Assembly (NCBI RefSeq): GCF_023159225.1
Contig: NC_063188.1
Coordinates: forward strand, 13,661,086 to 13,725,085
Origin: Perognathus longimembris pacificus
Lineage: Eukaryota; Chordata; Mammalia; Rodentia; Heteromyidae
DNA: 64,000 nucleotides
Reading direction: 5' to 3'
Positions 9,691 to 21,437 of the stretch are shown in pieces. The notes under the pieces were generated by a model. It was not told the DNA's origin, did no database searches, and saw nothing but the letters and a program-made list of their open reading frames with translations. Both the position numbers and the translations under genes were made by a program. Within the stretch, counting starts at the first letter, position 1. Every line of letters starts with the position of its first letter.

Positions 9691-12054
9691 GTTTTCATCA
9701 TTAGGCTCATGTGTTCACATAGAAATCCAGGAGTTGAGAGACTTGTGTAATGCATTGCTTTTCCCCTGTTGTGTCTCTGACTCTCTGTCTCTATGGTCTG
9801 CGATCTTTGTCGGCTCTGGAGAAATGACTTGCTGCTTCCTTCAGAACCAACCTATGGATGGCCAAGCCCAGACTTGGTCTCCCAACATTCATGCGTCAAT
9901 GATAGTGACCAAAAGAATAGAACATTCTCTGATGATGGAGAAGAGTAGTGGTCATGTCAACTTGAGCAGGAAGCCCACCTTGCTGAGGATTTATCAGAAT
10001 TCACACTTGAAGGCTCTTGGAATAAACAAAAAGATTTGTAGAAAAGAATGTTCTCTGGGTGTTCTCCATGTTTACAAAATCCCAAACAAGAGAAAAAACA
10101 GACTGTGGTTACACTCAGGAAAGGCTTTTTTTTTTTTTTTTTTTTACCACAGGTGGGAAAGAAATGCTGGACCTGAGTCCCACCACAGGTTGTACAGTGT
10201 CTTTCTCTGATCAGTTGGGAAGAGAGCGGCTGGCCACGTATCCTATATTGTTTTGTAGACCATCAGAGCAGGAAAAGCCCTTTGAACTCATCTTCTACAA
10301 GGCTTTACGAACGAGATTGCTAAGACTCAGAGAAAGGGGACATTTGTCCTCTAGTCCTTCTAACAAATTATTAACAAAACCATTAAGTCCCAGGCCAAAG
10401 ATCATAGCACTTTTCCATAGTAGTCTCTTAAAGACACACTACTAGCTTTCTGTACTCATTCCAGAATGTTCTATAATATCAACACATTAAAAAGTTCCGG
10501 AGGCCCACCCAGGAAGACTTCAAGGTAATGAGCAGTGCCCCAGTTGCAATTCTTTTGAGTTTAGCCATGTGATTTTGGAGCTGGGGTTGTCAAAGTAGTT
10601 CATCCAAGCCCTCCTCACTCAACTAACTGGTCTTCTTAACTTACCCTTTGAAAGCAGCTGTGGTTAAAGCAAAGTGTGCTGACTCAGCCCATGTAGTAAG
10701 GATGTCTAAACACAAGAATTTCCTGTGGGGGGGATGGAAAATCTCTTTCAGACACATTTGTTTCAGGGAACCTTTCGGACCAGTCAGGAGCTAACCCACC
10801 AAGGGCCCCGGAGGAAAAGCAGCCGGCTGGCCCCCAGGCTTGCTTCAGCACCAAGGCAGGATTGGCAGATGTTTCCTTTCTTTTCTCTAAACAATATTGT
10901 GGCTGTCTCGGCACCATGTTGGTCTGGCCAAGGTTTGCACAGAGCTTCATCTGCCAACTGGTACAGCCCACAGCAGAGGGGAGTGTGCCTCGCCATGACG
11001 GAGAATGGGGGGCTTCCACGTTCCCCCACCCCCTTCGAGGCCTTTCTCTAGGGCGGGGGCGAGGGTGAGTGAAGCGGATCTGCTTTATCTCAAGGCAGTT
11101 TCCATTGTGAGCCCACCTTGAACTCCTAAGAGAGGATCATTTATGCTGAGCGATCAGAAAACAATGTGGTCTGGCTTCCATCTCCCCAACGCACTCTGGG
11201 GAGTTTGCAATCTGGAGTAAAGTTATCACGTTCAGGTCTGAATAACCACATCGACATCAAACAAGTTTAGGAAACGCACGTTGACCTTCCATTACATTGC
11301 TCACCAGCTTAAGGCATTAATCCAGGGAAACCAAAATTTGGCTTAAATATTTCAAGACACTTGGCTGGGAAGGAGTCTGCCTTGCTCAATTAGAAAGTTG
11401 GAGACACCTGGTGCATTTGGGAGCCACTCGGTTTCTTTACAACTTGCAAATTAGAAAAGGGGGCGGGGAAAGGGAGAGAGTGGAACATACTCAAACATCT
11501 TCTAAAAGCCATATACAACTCGAACAGTTCAGACATTGAGGAGTCCAGTCCCAGAGACTTGCTTCATCCCCTCCCCATCCCTTTCCAACCCCTTCCTGCG
11601 TGTTCACAAGGAGAAAACAGGACTGACTGCCTCAGAGGTCTCAGAGTCAAGGATTTATTTTTCATAAGTGAGTAACAATTTCTTATTCCAATGGGAGGAA
11701 CGTTTTGGGACGAGCCGCGTGGAGTAATGGAAAACGAGCTATTCGGGGGGAGGAGGCAGCGAGAAGGGGGCTGAGAAGCGATCTCGTACTTCCTCGACAT
11801 CTAGCAGTGAACACTTAGACCTGTTCTTTTACTTTTCTAAGCTTTGTTTCCAGCTCTCAACATGGACTGAAGCTACAGACAAGGTCTGGCAATAATAATG
11901 GCCTCGATAAAAAAAAATAAAATTCCTGAATTAGGGACAGCAAGAGCATGAATGAATACATGACAATCATAAGGATTTGGGTGGTTCATGGAACTTGGAA
12001 GTTTAAGTGGAATGATGGTTCTGAGTTCTCGAGGTCTTTTGGGTTTTTTTTTGA
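9691..12054. other. Unique, SINE-free 2.4-kb block
   Basis: No lineage-specific repeat except a poly-T at 10126-10145. A 158-codon frame at 9734-10210 has no recognisable protein family. Sequence around 11100-11480 looks complex and non-repetitive, and could be conserved non-coding DNA. Confidence 0.5.
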
Positions 12055-12235
12055 AAGCTTTACAGTTAATAAGTTATCTGTATACTCACTATCTTATTTG
12101 AATCTTGCAAGGCACCTGCCTGGGAGATAGTAGGGTAAGAATCATTAACTGTTGAAGAGTAGGAATTGAGGTTCTGACGAATGAGGAGGCAAACAATGAT
12201 ATGAGGAACTAGGACTCTGGAGCCAGTGCTCCTTC
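12055..12235 (-). repeat. Probable MIR fragment
   Basis: TTATTTGAATCTTGCAAGGC, then AATTGAGGTTCTGACG; weak antisense MIR similarity. Confidence 0.4.
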
Positions 12236-13239
12236 AAACATGTCCCCACAACATCTTCCTTTCAAATGAAAAATATGTTAAAAAAAAAAAAAAGAAAGAA
12301 AGAAAAAAGCAAAAAACCCCAGCCCATTGCATTAGATCTATGCCTTTGCACGAAGTACCCTTTCTGTGAAAGTTGGAACACTGAAGGTGGGTTCACAAGA
12401 ACTACCAGGCTGTAACTAGCAATGCTGTTAAAGACTGCAGTAAGACCTTGCCTACCCACAACACAAGAAGCCACAGAGAAATGGCCTTGGAATGGCTTGG
12501 GTTGGAATTGTCTCATCGGTTTAGTAAAAGTACAGTAGGACCTCTCGTTGGCAGGGAACTAACAATTGCTATTTGGAATAACAAGGGCCAGTGTGAGGAG
12601 ACTGACGGTAGAATTGGGTGAATAAGCCAATATATAAAGTCTATCCTCATCTGATGCTAGCCTTTCATGAAGCCAACAACTGCTTAGGAGAAGCACACTT
12701 GTGGTCCAGGTTTGCACTGGTGTTAGGACACTTGGCTCATGGTGCCAATGACATTGGTAAGGTGGTGCATTCCAGTCTCTATCCAGTGATGTCACCTTTG
12801 TTGGCGAAGTGGCTGCCCACCCTCAAGGAAGTGAAAACTTTACTGTCACCATATGTGTGGTTACTAGTTCTGTCTTCTGATACCCCATTCTGCTAGTGAT
12901 CATCTCTACCTCTATCATTTCTGACTACTTTGAAAACTAGGGGAATACAGAGATGTTCGTGGTAAATGTATCCTCATGCAAGCAATTATTTTGTAGGATA
13001 AATTTTTGTTAACTCATTAATCTTCAAAAACTACATCTCCGTTGATTTTTAAAGTATTACTATCTGCCTTTGCATTGAAATAAATGTAATGTTTACATTT
13101 TTTCCTTAAAATATTTTAAAAGGTTTATTTGAAGAGATTTTGAAAGCAACATTTTATCAAGGAAATCCTGCCTTTTGTGCCCTAAGTTGCCTTGATATTT
13201 AAAAGGATCATTGTTCCCTAATATATTACTTTGTAAAAC
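12236..13239. other. Unique sequence with a short A-rich run
   Basis: An A-rich AAAG run lies at 12279-12308. A 92-codon frame at 12618-12896 was examined and not accepted as a gene. Confidence 0.5.
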
Positions 13240-13445
13240 ACAGAATTTAGTTTGCTTAAAACCAGGAATTTTTAACCAGAGCTCTGTTGCTCTTGGATGG
13301 TATATAAACAGCTCAATGGAGTTCTCTGAAAATCTGTGCAGAATTGTAAGTTTAATGTATACAGTCCTCTGAGGAGAGGGTCTTAGAGCTTTCCTCAAAT
13401 TCTCATAGGGGTCTTCACTCAAAACCGTGTAAGAACCACTGGCTT
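13240..13445 (-). mobile_element. hAT/Charlie-type DNA transposon fossil
   Basis: On the minus strand it begins CCAGTGGTTCTTACACGG and ends near TTAAAAATTCCTGGTTTT, recalling the CAGTGGTTCTTAACC...GGTTAAGAACC termini of MER-type hAT elements. GACCCTCTCCTCAGAGGAC fits the interior. No coding capacity. Confidence 0.5.
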
Positions 13446-13777
13446 AAAAAGGGTGAAACTGTAATTGTTAAATCACTTCAACTGCCATTTATTCAGAAAG
13501 CAGCTTTGTTTCTGTCCGTTGGGGGGTCTAACTGCTGCTTCTGAAGGATGGATGCCCCTATGATCAGCTTTGACATCCTGTCCTATTTGCAGAGAATAGC
13601 CATGCTTAGCTAGCAGGGATGAGAGTTCCCTGGTTATACAGTTGTGGCTGTGCTAATAGTACTTTCATAGCCATCATAGAGTGAAATAAAGTATTGTTTG
13701 ATTTAAAGGAAAATCCAAGTCCTTGTCAACTCCATTCTCCACCCCGAAGTGTAACTTATAAAGAAGACATTCATTTT
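13446..13777. other. Unique sequence, nothing recognised
   Basis: About 330 bp without repeat or exon signature. Confidence 0.5.
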
Positions 13778-13857
13778 GGGTGTGGTACTGAGGACTGAGC
13801 TCAGAGCCACATGCGTGCTAGGCCAGTGCTCTACCATTTGAGCCATACACCCAGTCC
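13778..13857 (-). repeat. ID-like SINE monomer
   Basis: Antisense: GTGGTACTGAGGACTGAGCT, GCTCTACCATTTGAGCC, ACACCCAGTCC. Confidence 0.7.
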
Positions 13858-13894
13858 AAGGCAAACATCTTTAATCTTTATCACACAGGCTGAG

Positions 13895-14065
13895 CTTGGG
13901 AAATACACAGCTCAATGACCTAGGTCAAGTTACTTCATCTCTTTGAACCTTGATTTCCTCATCTGACAGATGGGGCTAGTTACAGAGTTGTTATGGGGAT
14001 TGAAAGTGAGATAATGGATGTAATGTGCTAGGCACAAAGTAAGTGCTCAGTAAACAGCAATGCCC
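13895..14065 (+). repeat. MIR element
   Basis: TAGGTCAAGTTACTTCATCT, TGATTTCCTCATCTGACAGA, TGTGCTAGGCACAAAGTAAG, AGTGCTCAGTAAACA. Confidence 0.85.
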
Positions 14066-14572
14066 ACCATACCTGATAGCCATGTCAGTAAGACCCAAAG
14101 CTATTTTTCTGAGAGCATAGGTGGATTCATTTGGAGGCTGTCTTGCCACCTGAAATCATATTCATTGGTCCATTTGTGAGAACTGGTTGGTTTTTTACAT
14201 TTTATCAAAACAGAGTTTTGTCTCTTCAGCAAGTGTCCTGCTTGCTGCTGGAGAAGCCCTGAAACCATGTTCAACTACTGAAGCCACAAGTCCTACGTGG
14301 GGATTTAGGCTGTGTTTATAGAAGGCCAGAACAATTGGAGCAGTCAAATCAGCTCAATACTTCCAGTCAGTTCTTTGGCTCAGCAACAATAAGACTATCC
14401 AGAGGCTTCTCACTCGTTCCTAACTGATCCTGCAAACAAGCAGCTCTATGAGGTACACAGAGCAGGTGTTGGAGAAATCACTTCTTGTTGTAATTATATG
14501 AGTCATGTGCCGAAGCATTTGAGGACTTTGTAGAAATGGAGTGGTTTGCATGCAAGTAAAATGAGTTTGAAA
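14066..14572. other. Unique sequence, nothing recognised
   Basis: No repeat family or coding signal seen. Confidence 0.5.
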
Positions 14573-14895
14573 CCAGGTACTGGTGGCTCGCTTCTACCAT
14601 TCTAGATACTTGAGAGGCTAAGATTGGGAGGATCACAGTTCTGGGACAGCTTAGGGCAGGAAAAGTCTTTTCAGATTCCATCGCAAAGAAGGGAGGTTAG
14701 ATGTGCAGTGACACAACATGTCTATCATCCAAACAATGACAGGAAACTTAAAATAGGCAAATTGGAGTCCAGGTGCATGTCCAGACAGGAAGCAAGACCT
14801 TATCTTAAAAATAACCAATGAGGAACAGGGCTGGAAGTGTTGCTCAGTGGTAGAATGCCTGCGTGCTAAGCACAAGGCCCTAAACACTAAGGTTT
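14573..14895 (+). repeat. Trimeric composite SINE, family C
   Basis: Unit 1 ACCAGGTACTGGTGGCTCGC; unit 2 carries ATTGGAGTCCAGGTGCATGT and GCAAGACCTTATCTTAAAAA; unit 3 is ID-like, GGGCTGGAAGTGTTGCTCAG to AAGGCCCTAAACAC. Order and joints match the other family C copies. Confidence 0.7.
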
Positions 14896-14989
14896 GAAAA
14901 CTCTAGTAAAAGTTTAATTCTTATTTAATTAATATTAATTTAATCAACAATATTAATTTCAACTATCAAACCCTACCCAAAATACTTTG

Positions 14990-15720
14990 AGTTTAAGTAT
15001 TATTTTGAATATTAAGTTAATTATTACAGTAATCAAAATGGAAAGGTACGGTCCTAAAATCTGACACATAGAATAATGAAACAAATAGCCAAGAAATAAA
15101 CACAAATATAATAGTCAACTAATTTGTGTGTGTGTGTGTGTGCTGGTACTAGGGCTTGAAATCAGGCCTGAGTGCTGTCCCTTAGCTTTTTTACTGAAGG
15201 CTAGCACTTGAGCCACAGCTCCAATTCCAGCTTTTTGCTGGTTAATTGGAGATAAGAGTCTTAAAGACTTTCCTGCCCGGGCTGTCGTCAAATCTTATGG
15301 CTTTGAATCTCGATCTTCAGATCTCAGCCACTTGGGTAGCAAGGATTTCAGACATAAAGCACTGGTGCCCAGCTAGTCAACTAATTTTTTGACAAGTGTG
15401 CTAAGAAGACACAATGAGTAAGATAGAAGTTCACTACTATAAAACTACACACTTGTTTTTTTATCATTAAGTCAAAATAGATGAAAGACGTACATATAAA
15501 ATTGAAACCACAAAAGTCTTAGAAGAAAAAAAAATGGGGAAAGCTCTTTGTTGTTGTCCTAATATGCTCAATATCACATCTTTAGAGAACAAAAAAAAAA
15601 TGAAATAAGGCTATCTTGGGCTAACAATTTCTGTACAGCAAAGGAAATAACAAAATTAAAAGATATCCTAAGGATTTTGGAAAAGAATTTGCAAACTTTA
15701 GACTTGATTTGCTGTAAGAC
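14990..15720 (+). repeat. L1M ORF2 fragment, interrupted by a SINE
   Basis: Left piece GAAAGGTACGGTCC...ACAAATAGCCAAGAAATAAA; right piece TTAAGTCAAAATAGATGAAA, ATTGAAACCACAAAAGTCTT, TTTCTGTACAGCAAAGGAAA. Typical old L1 ORF2 text with many stops. Confidence 0.75.
15112..15387 (-). repeat. Composite SINE, family B, inserted in L1 with target duplication
   Basis: TAGTCAACTAATTT at 15112-15125 and 15374-15387. A (TG)n lies at the 3' (left) end, so this tail is also microsatellite-like. Confidence 0.9.
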
Positions 15721-15739
15721 ATTAAAGAAGGGAAGCCGT

Positions 15740-15995
15740 AAGTGAGCTGCGGTATCCAGGCAGGCTTCGAGAAGGAGGTGAACCCTGACTGTTGAGAAAG
15801 GCAGAGGGAAGCTAGGAAAGTATGGTTAGTAGATGAACAAGAGCACAGAGGCTAGAATAAGCACATTTAGTGAGTGATGACCCGGTTGGGGGGTGGTGCT
15901 TGAGGAGGCAGTAGGAATTTGGATTCAAGAGGTTATGGAAGGCCTTGATAGCTCAAACAAGGGAGAGATTAGGAACTTGATCCGTGAGCTTTATC
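15740..15995 (+). repeat. L2 LINE fragment
   Basis: CAGGCTTCGAGAAGGAGGTG, GAAAGGCAGAGGGAAGCTAG, GTTATGGAAGGCCTTGATAG follow the order of the familiar L2 3'-proximal text. Confidence 0.65.
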
Positions 15996-16027
15996 AATAG
16001 TGTGAAGAACAGGAATGGAGTGGAGAG

Positions 16028-16370
16028 GCCAGTTGGGAACCAGCACAGTGGTTCTTGTCTCCAATCTGAGCTGCTGAGAAGATAAAGATCAGGAGGATCA
16101 CAGTTCAAGATGAACCTAGGCAAAAAGTTAGCAAGTCTGAGCTCAACCAACAAGCTTGGTATGGTAGAGAGTGCCTGTAATAACTAGCTATGGTAAGACC
16201 TTACATAGCCTGATCGCAATTGGGGCTGGCCTCAGGCAAAAACATAAGACCCTACCTGAAAAACAGCTATAGAAAAAAGAGCTGAGGGCAAGGTGGGAGT
16301 CCTGTATTTCAGGTGGTAGAGCTCTTGCCTTGGAGAAACACAAAGCCTTGATTTCAAAACCTGATTGTAA
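16028..16370 (+). repeat. Trimeric composite SINE, family C
   Basis: Unit 1 ACCAGCACAGTGGTTCTTGT; unit 2 GCTTGGTATGGTAGAGAGTG ending AAGACCCTACCTGAAAA; unit 3 GCAAGGTGGGAGTCCTG...TTTCAAAACCTG. A purine microsatellite extends from its tail. Confidence 0.65.
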
Positions 16371-16421
16371 AGGAAGGAAGGGAGGAAGGAAGGAAGGGAG
16401 GGAGGGAGGGAGGATGGATGC

Positions 16422-16517
<96 letters not shown>
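16370..16517 (+). repeat. (GGAA)n / (GAAA)n / (GA)n microsatellite
   Basis: GGAA/GGGA units, then about 19 GAAA units, then GA units, starting at the tail of a family C SINE. Confidence 0.97.
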
Positions 16518-16844
16518 AACAGAATGAACTTACACATCAGTGGTCAGAGTAGGCAAGGCTCAAGCTGAGGCTATGGAAACTGGGAAAAGAATGAAGGGAA
16601 AAGCTTGCTGGTTTCTTGGAACCTTTGTCTAGAAGCACTTAGACTTTGCTTTTTCTGAGAAGTAGATCAATGTTTAGGCTTTGTGCTTCCTTAGCCTGAA
16701 AAAATACCTCTTTCAATGCAGGGGTATGTGCCCTGCTTTAAGAAAACGAGGGGAAAGAAGTTGCAAAATGGACACGCCTAGAGGAGATTGTTCATGTTGT
16801 CCAATGGTTTCTTCTCCAAAGAATGTATAGAAGGTCTGATGATA

Positions 16845-17104
16845 CAGATGTATGTATCCAGGCACTGGTGGCTCACTCCTGTAATCCTAGTTACTTAAGA
16901 AGCCAAGATCTGAAGATCACAGTTCAAAGCCAGCCCAGACAGGAAAGTCTATGAGACTGTCATCTTCAATGAACCACCAGAAAACTGGAAGTGGCACTGT
17001 GACTCAAAGTGGTAAAGTGCTAGCCTTGAGCAAAAGAGCTCAGGAACAGTGCCCCGACCCCCAGTTCAAGCCCCAAAACTGACCAAAAAAATTGCAGATG
17101 TATG
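16845..17104 (+). repeat. Composite SINE, family B, with target duplication
   Basis: CAGATGTATG at 16845-16854 and 17095-17104. Body complete from CCAGGCACTGGTGGCTCAC to CCAAAACTGACCAAAAAAA. Confidence 0.9.
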
Positions 17105-17984
17105 AGTCACTACCTGTGTCCAGAAGAGCCTTTGGGCTATGAGATAACCAAACCCCTCATAGGCCTCTGCCCGAGATTCTACTTGATGTAACACATCTTG
17201 TGAAACTCTTTAAGTGCACAAACATCTTTTCCTCACTGTCTGGCCAGCTCGGTCATGAACCTGGTCTCGCGGTGAATCGACTATTGGCATTGCAGCACAA
17301 AGGATACAGCAAAAAAGGTCTGTAAAACAACCCTGTCCCTGGGCTGGTTCTGAATGGGTTTTGATTTTCTTCAGGTTTGAACGTAAGGAAAGGGTGGTTT
17401 TATATGGTGACTTCTCTCGGCTTTAAATACTCCTTCTATCTGCATTCTCTGCCTCAGAGGCCTAGGCCTGGCCCAATCCCCATCCAAGCCCATCCAGCCT
17501 AGCTATGTGCTGTAAGGCAGGAAGCTTGGGACCCATGGCCTGGATAGAAGGGAGCATAAATTTGACTAAGTTTTCTCACAGACGCTAGACTCTTCCCAGG
17601 CTCTGCAACGTGGCTCCGGAACACAGCAGCACAAAGGTACTGTACAGTTGTGCCTTCATACGGGCGAGCATTTGTGATGGGTGAAAGATGATTTTGTTTC
17701 TACAAACATTAAAGAAGTATGAACAATAGCTTTGTTACCTTTCAATTGCCTTTCCTGGATGAACAGAGCCCCCGCGGCTTCTAGGCTTAGATGGGATTGT
17801 GTGGAGATTGCACATTTCCTCACGTGTGTCTGTATAAATATATTTCCTTATATGAAAGTGTCTATGTAATTATATTTGAGAGCCCCAGGCTCAAAAGATG
17901 CTAACTTTTGCTGTTTTCTTTTCTTTTACATTTTATGTGGCAGACCTAGGTGGTTAGGATGTTATATAACTCTTAGCTGTTACG
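17105..17984. other. Unique sequence, nothing recognised
   Basis: Mixed composition; no exon or repeat that I can name. Confidence 0.5.
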
Positions 17985-18052
17985 TGGCCTTGAACTCATG
18001 ATTATCCTATCTCAGTTTCCAAAGTGCTGAGATTATAAGAATGTGACACCAT
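17985..18052 (-). repeat. B1-like 7SL SINE remnant
   Basis: GGCCTTGAACTCATGATTAT and CCAAAGTGCTGAGATTATAA, antisense B1. Confidence 0.6.
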
Positions 18053-18214
18053 GAAAAGTTTATGATGATGGTTTTTCTTTTCTAAAAAAAATCTTTGTAG
18101 GATATAAGCTCAGGGTAGGAAAACCCTGTTTAATTGTCTCAAGCAGTTTTTATCTTACAAAGGTAAAATTTGTGTAATTCACTTAGAACACTTCCTGGTT
18201 GCAGGTTTTTGGGG

Positions 18215-18441
18215 TGTATATACTAGTTCCGTGGCTTGAACTCGGGGCCTCATATACTCTCTAAGCTTGCTTGCTTACTGCTGATCCTTTACCACCTGAA
18301 CCACCCATTCAGCCTGGCGTTTGGCTGAATATTTTAAAGATGGAGTCTTGAGAACTTCTCTGCCAAGTCTGGCTTTGAACTATGATCTGGATCTCAGCCT
18401 TGTGCGTAGCTAGGATTATAGATTCAAGCCACTGGCGGCCA
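18215..18441 (-). repeat. Composite SINE, family B, diverged
   Basis: Antisense right arm GTGGCTTGAACTCGGGGCCT, left arm AGCTAGGATTATAGATTCAA. Confidence 0.8.
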
Positions 18442-18469
18442 TGATATATACGTCTCGTTTTAATGAAAA

Positions 18470-18690
18470 TAGCTCTTATATATTAAGAGCTTCCATGTGT
18501 CCAGTACTGTACTATAACATTTGTACATAAAAGAAAACCTTATGTAATCTCCCAATATCTCTAACCACAAGATCTTGTTGTGGTCTCCTATTTTACAAAT
18601 GAGGAAAGCAATGGAAGGAGAGTTTAGGACTTGGCTAGGGAAAATCAGCTGCTTCATAGAGAAAAAGGATTTGAATCCATCCACTTAGTA
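18470..18690 (-). repeat. MIR element
   Basis: GAGCTTCCATGTGTCCAGTA, TTTTACAAATGAGGAAAGCA, TTTGAATCCATCC: antisense MIR order. Confidence 0.75.
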
Positions 18691-18930
18691 ATCACACAGA
18701 ACATTACCAGGAGAGTTACTCTGATTCTTTTTTTTTAAGTTTTTCTTGGTGATTTTTTTTGTTTTGTTTTGTTTGTTTTTTTTACAGTGCTGTGGATGAA
18801 ACCTATTCTCACGCTTAGCAAACCATCGCAATTGCTAGAACCCCAGCCCTTCTAGAATCTTCTCACACAAACTTAAAGCAAATACTCTTTAGTGAAATGA
18901 AAATGGGCCTCAAAAAGTAAAAGTGAAACC

Positions 18931-19158
18931 GGGTGCCAGTAGCTCACGCCTGTAATCCTAGCTACTCTGGAGGCTGAGATCTGAGGATTGCAGTACAAGC
19001 AATCCAGAGCAGGAAACGCCATGAGACTCTGGTCTCCAAAAAAAAATACTCAGAAAAAGCCAGAAGTGGCACTGGGGCTCATGTGGTAGAGAACTAGCCT
19101 TGAGCACAAAGAAGCTCAGGGACAGCGCCCAAACCCAGAGTTCAAGCTCCAGCATTGG
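18931..19158 (+). repeat. Composite SINE, family B
   Basis: GTGCCAGTAGCTCACGCCTG start; right arm GCCAGAAGTGGCACTGGGGC; G-rich tail at 19156-19172. Confidence 0.88.
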
Positions 19159-19164
19159 GGCGGG

Positions 19165-19489
19165 GGCGGGGTGAGAGGAGTAAAAATGGCTTTGGAAGGA
19201 GAAAGCTATAGAAAATTGTCTAACTTGGAAGCAAGGGAGCATTTTTGCCGGCTAGTATACTCTGGGAAAAATTATATCTTAGTTTGTAAGTAAGCAAGAA
19301 TGATAAGATGGTGACGAGACAAACAAGCCTGAGAACGTCCATGCCTGGGGTTGCAAGGATAATCAAATGTCTCAAACACAGCATATGCCACTCTTTGCAC
19401 TAAATCTACACGTATTTGGGGACTGATATCTTTTCATGATATTTTAAAATTGATTATCACTGGCATATCAGAAAGTTTGATGTTTGGAT
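19165..19489. other. Unique sequence, nothing recognised
   Basis: About 325 bp without repeat or exon signature. Confidence 0.5.
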
Positions 19490-19560
19490 TGGGATGTAGC
19501 TCAGTCATAGAACATAGTATGTGAAAGGCTCTGGGTTCCATCCTTAGCATTAAAAAAGTA
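19490..19560 (+). repeat. ID-like SINE monomer
   Basis: GGGATGTAGCTCAGTCATAG and GGGTTCCATCCTTAGCATT, followed by a short A-tail. Confidence 0.75.
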
Positions 19561-19777
19561 AAGCCAGGTGCCCGTGTCTCATGCTTATAATCCTAGCTAC
19601 TCAAGAGGCTGAGAGCTGAGGATCATGATTCACCGCCAACCCAAGCAGGAAGGTCCATCCGACTCTTAGCTCCAATGAACCACCAAAAATCTGAAAGTGG
19701 TTAAGCACTAACCTTGTGGAGCGCAAATGCTCAGGGACGGACCGTGCCCAGGCCCTGAATTCAAGTTCCAGGATCAG

Positions 19778-19780
<3 letters not shown>
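19561..19780 (+). repeat. Composite SINE, family B
   Basis: AAGCCAGGTGCCCGTGTCTC start, AATTCAAGTTCCAGGATCAG end; runs straight into a (CA)n. Confidence 0.85.

Positions 19781-19823
<43 letters not shown>
19776..19823 (+). repeat. (GC)n(CA)n microsatellite at a SINE tail
   Basis: GCGCGCG followed by about 19 CA units. Confidence 0.97.
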
Positions 19824-19825
<2 letters not shown>

Positions 19826-20124
19826 GTTTCTATTTTGTTGTGCATATCTACCATAGAAAACTCTTTTGTTAATTGTGGTATAAAAATCACAACTCATATC
19901 TCTTGGATTTTCTGTGTATGCAAATATAGCATTGGAAATATATGAAATATATCATCTCTAACAGAAAGAAACTGAGTTTCGGAGGGATTTAGTAACTCTC
20001 AATCACAAAGTTAATGTGTCATAGTGCATAGACGAATAGGCCTAACATATCTGAACATCAAAATTACTGCACAATATCTTATATATGACATTTTCAAGGG
20101 ACAATGCTGTACATATTCTTGTTG
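19824..20124. other. Unique AT-rich sequence
   Basis: Nothing recognised in 300 bp. Confidence 0.5.
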
Positions 20125-20300
20125 TAATTTTTTCTTTTTTAATATAAATTATTATTATTAAGGTGTTGTATGGAGGGTTACCATTTCATAAGTCAGGAAA
20201 TGAGTGCATTAAAGGTTTTTGTGACGTCACCCCTTCCTTCACTTTTCCCCAATTTCCCCCTCCCATCCCTGATCACAAGGTTTTGCTCACTTTTAAGGAG
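20125..20300 (-). repeat. L1 3'-end fragment
   Basis: On +: T-rich start, GGGTTACCATTTCATAAGTC, GTGACGTCACCCCTTCC, then a C-rich polypurine complement. Same family as the 3' ends at 56275 and 3448. Confidence 0.6.
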
Positions 20301-20329
20301 TTTGAGGCATACCCTTAGGGTATTAGATT

Positions 20330-20556
20330 AAGATCTCTGGGGCTGGGAATGTGGCCTAGTGGCAAGAGTGCTTGCCTCATATATATGCATGAAGCCCTGG
20401 GTTTGATTCCCCAGCACCGCATACATAGAAAACAGCCAGAGGTGGCGCTGTGGCTCAAGTGGCAGAGTGCTAGCCTTGAGCGGGAAGAAGCCAGGGACAG
20501 TGCTCAGGCCCTGAATCCAAGGCCCAGGACTGGCAAAAAAAAAAAAAAGATCTCTG
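20330..20556 (+). repeat. IDL-Geo SINE with target duplication, inside L1
   Basis: AAGATCTCTG at 20330-20339 and 20547-20556; complete dimer of the CGGGAAGAAG / CCAAGGCCC subtype. Confidence 0.93.
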
Positions 20557-20739
20557 TTTTTATGATGTATGAGTTCAGAGTTATGAATGTTCCTCTTAGA
20601 ACTGCCTTTACTGTATCCCAGAAGTTTTGAAAGGTTGTGTCTTCATTTTCATTGGATTCTAGGAACTTTACATTTCCTTTCTTATTTCTTTTATGGTCCA
20701 CTCACATTCCACAGTATATTATTTAATTTCCATGATTTT

Positions 20740-20881
20740 GAATTTTTTTTGCCAGTCCAGAGGCTTGAACTCAGGGCCTGAGCACTGTCCCTGGCTTCTT
20801 TTTGCTCAAGGCACAGCACCACTTCTGGTTTTTTCTGTTTATATGGTGCTGAGCAATCGAACCCAGGGCTTCATGCATGCA
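20740..20881 (-). repeat. IDL-Geo SINE, 5'-truncated
   Basis: Antisense Geo right half and only part of the ID half (ends at GGGCTTCATGCATGC). It also lacks the usual TAGCACTCTACCACTTGAGC stretch of the right arm: GCTCAAGGCACAGCACC shows an internal deletion. Confidence 0.85.
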
Positions 20882-21437
20882 TTCTTTTTATTAATATAAA
20901 GATACCTTCTTTGTCTCTTCTAATTAACTTTTGTTTGAAGACTATTTCATTACATATGAATATAACTATTTTCATGGCCCATTTGCTTGGTAGTGCTTTT
21001 TCCAACCTTAAACCAATGTTTTTTTTGTCAGAGAGATGTGTTTCTGATAGACAAAAGATGGTTAGGACTTGTCTTTTGATTCAATTTCCTTTCCTATGTC
21101 TTCTTACATTTGAAGAACTGAGTCCACTAATATTGAGTACTGAAATTGAAAGCAGTATAGTAGTTCCTGCCATGTTTTAGTGTTGGATTTCTTCCTGTTC
21201 TTCCTATGTTTGTCTGCTACTCTGGTGGAAATTGTTTTCTCACCCTTTATTTTTTTCATGGTTACCTGATCATCTATCTTCTATATATCATATCTCTTAG
21301 AGAGTCCTTTGTAATGCTGGTTTCGTGGTAGTAAATTGTTCTTGTTTCTTGCAGAATGTTTTTATTTGCCCATCTATTATAAATGATAACTTTGCTGGTT
21401 AGAGTTTTCCAGGTTGGTAGCGGTTAATGTTTCTGTT

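Noticed and set aside
9734..10210. 158-codon open frame on +, the longest outside low-complexity DNA apart from PLAC1 and repeat-overlapping frames
   Set aside because: No recognisable domain, ends in a poly-T-encoded Phe run, no splice or promoter context; chance frames of this size are expected in 64 kb.
12618..12896. Frame containing AHGANDIG, reminiscent of the GANDV motif of SLC20 phosphate transporters
   Set aside because: Only about eight residues match; the surrounding residues and DNA do not resemble SLC20 genes.
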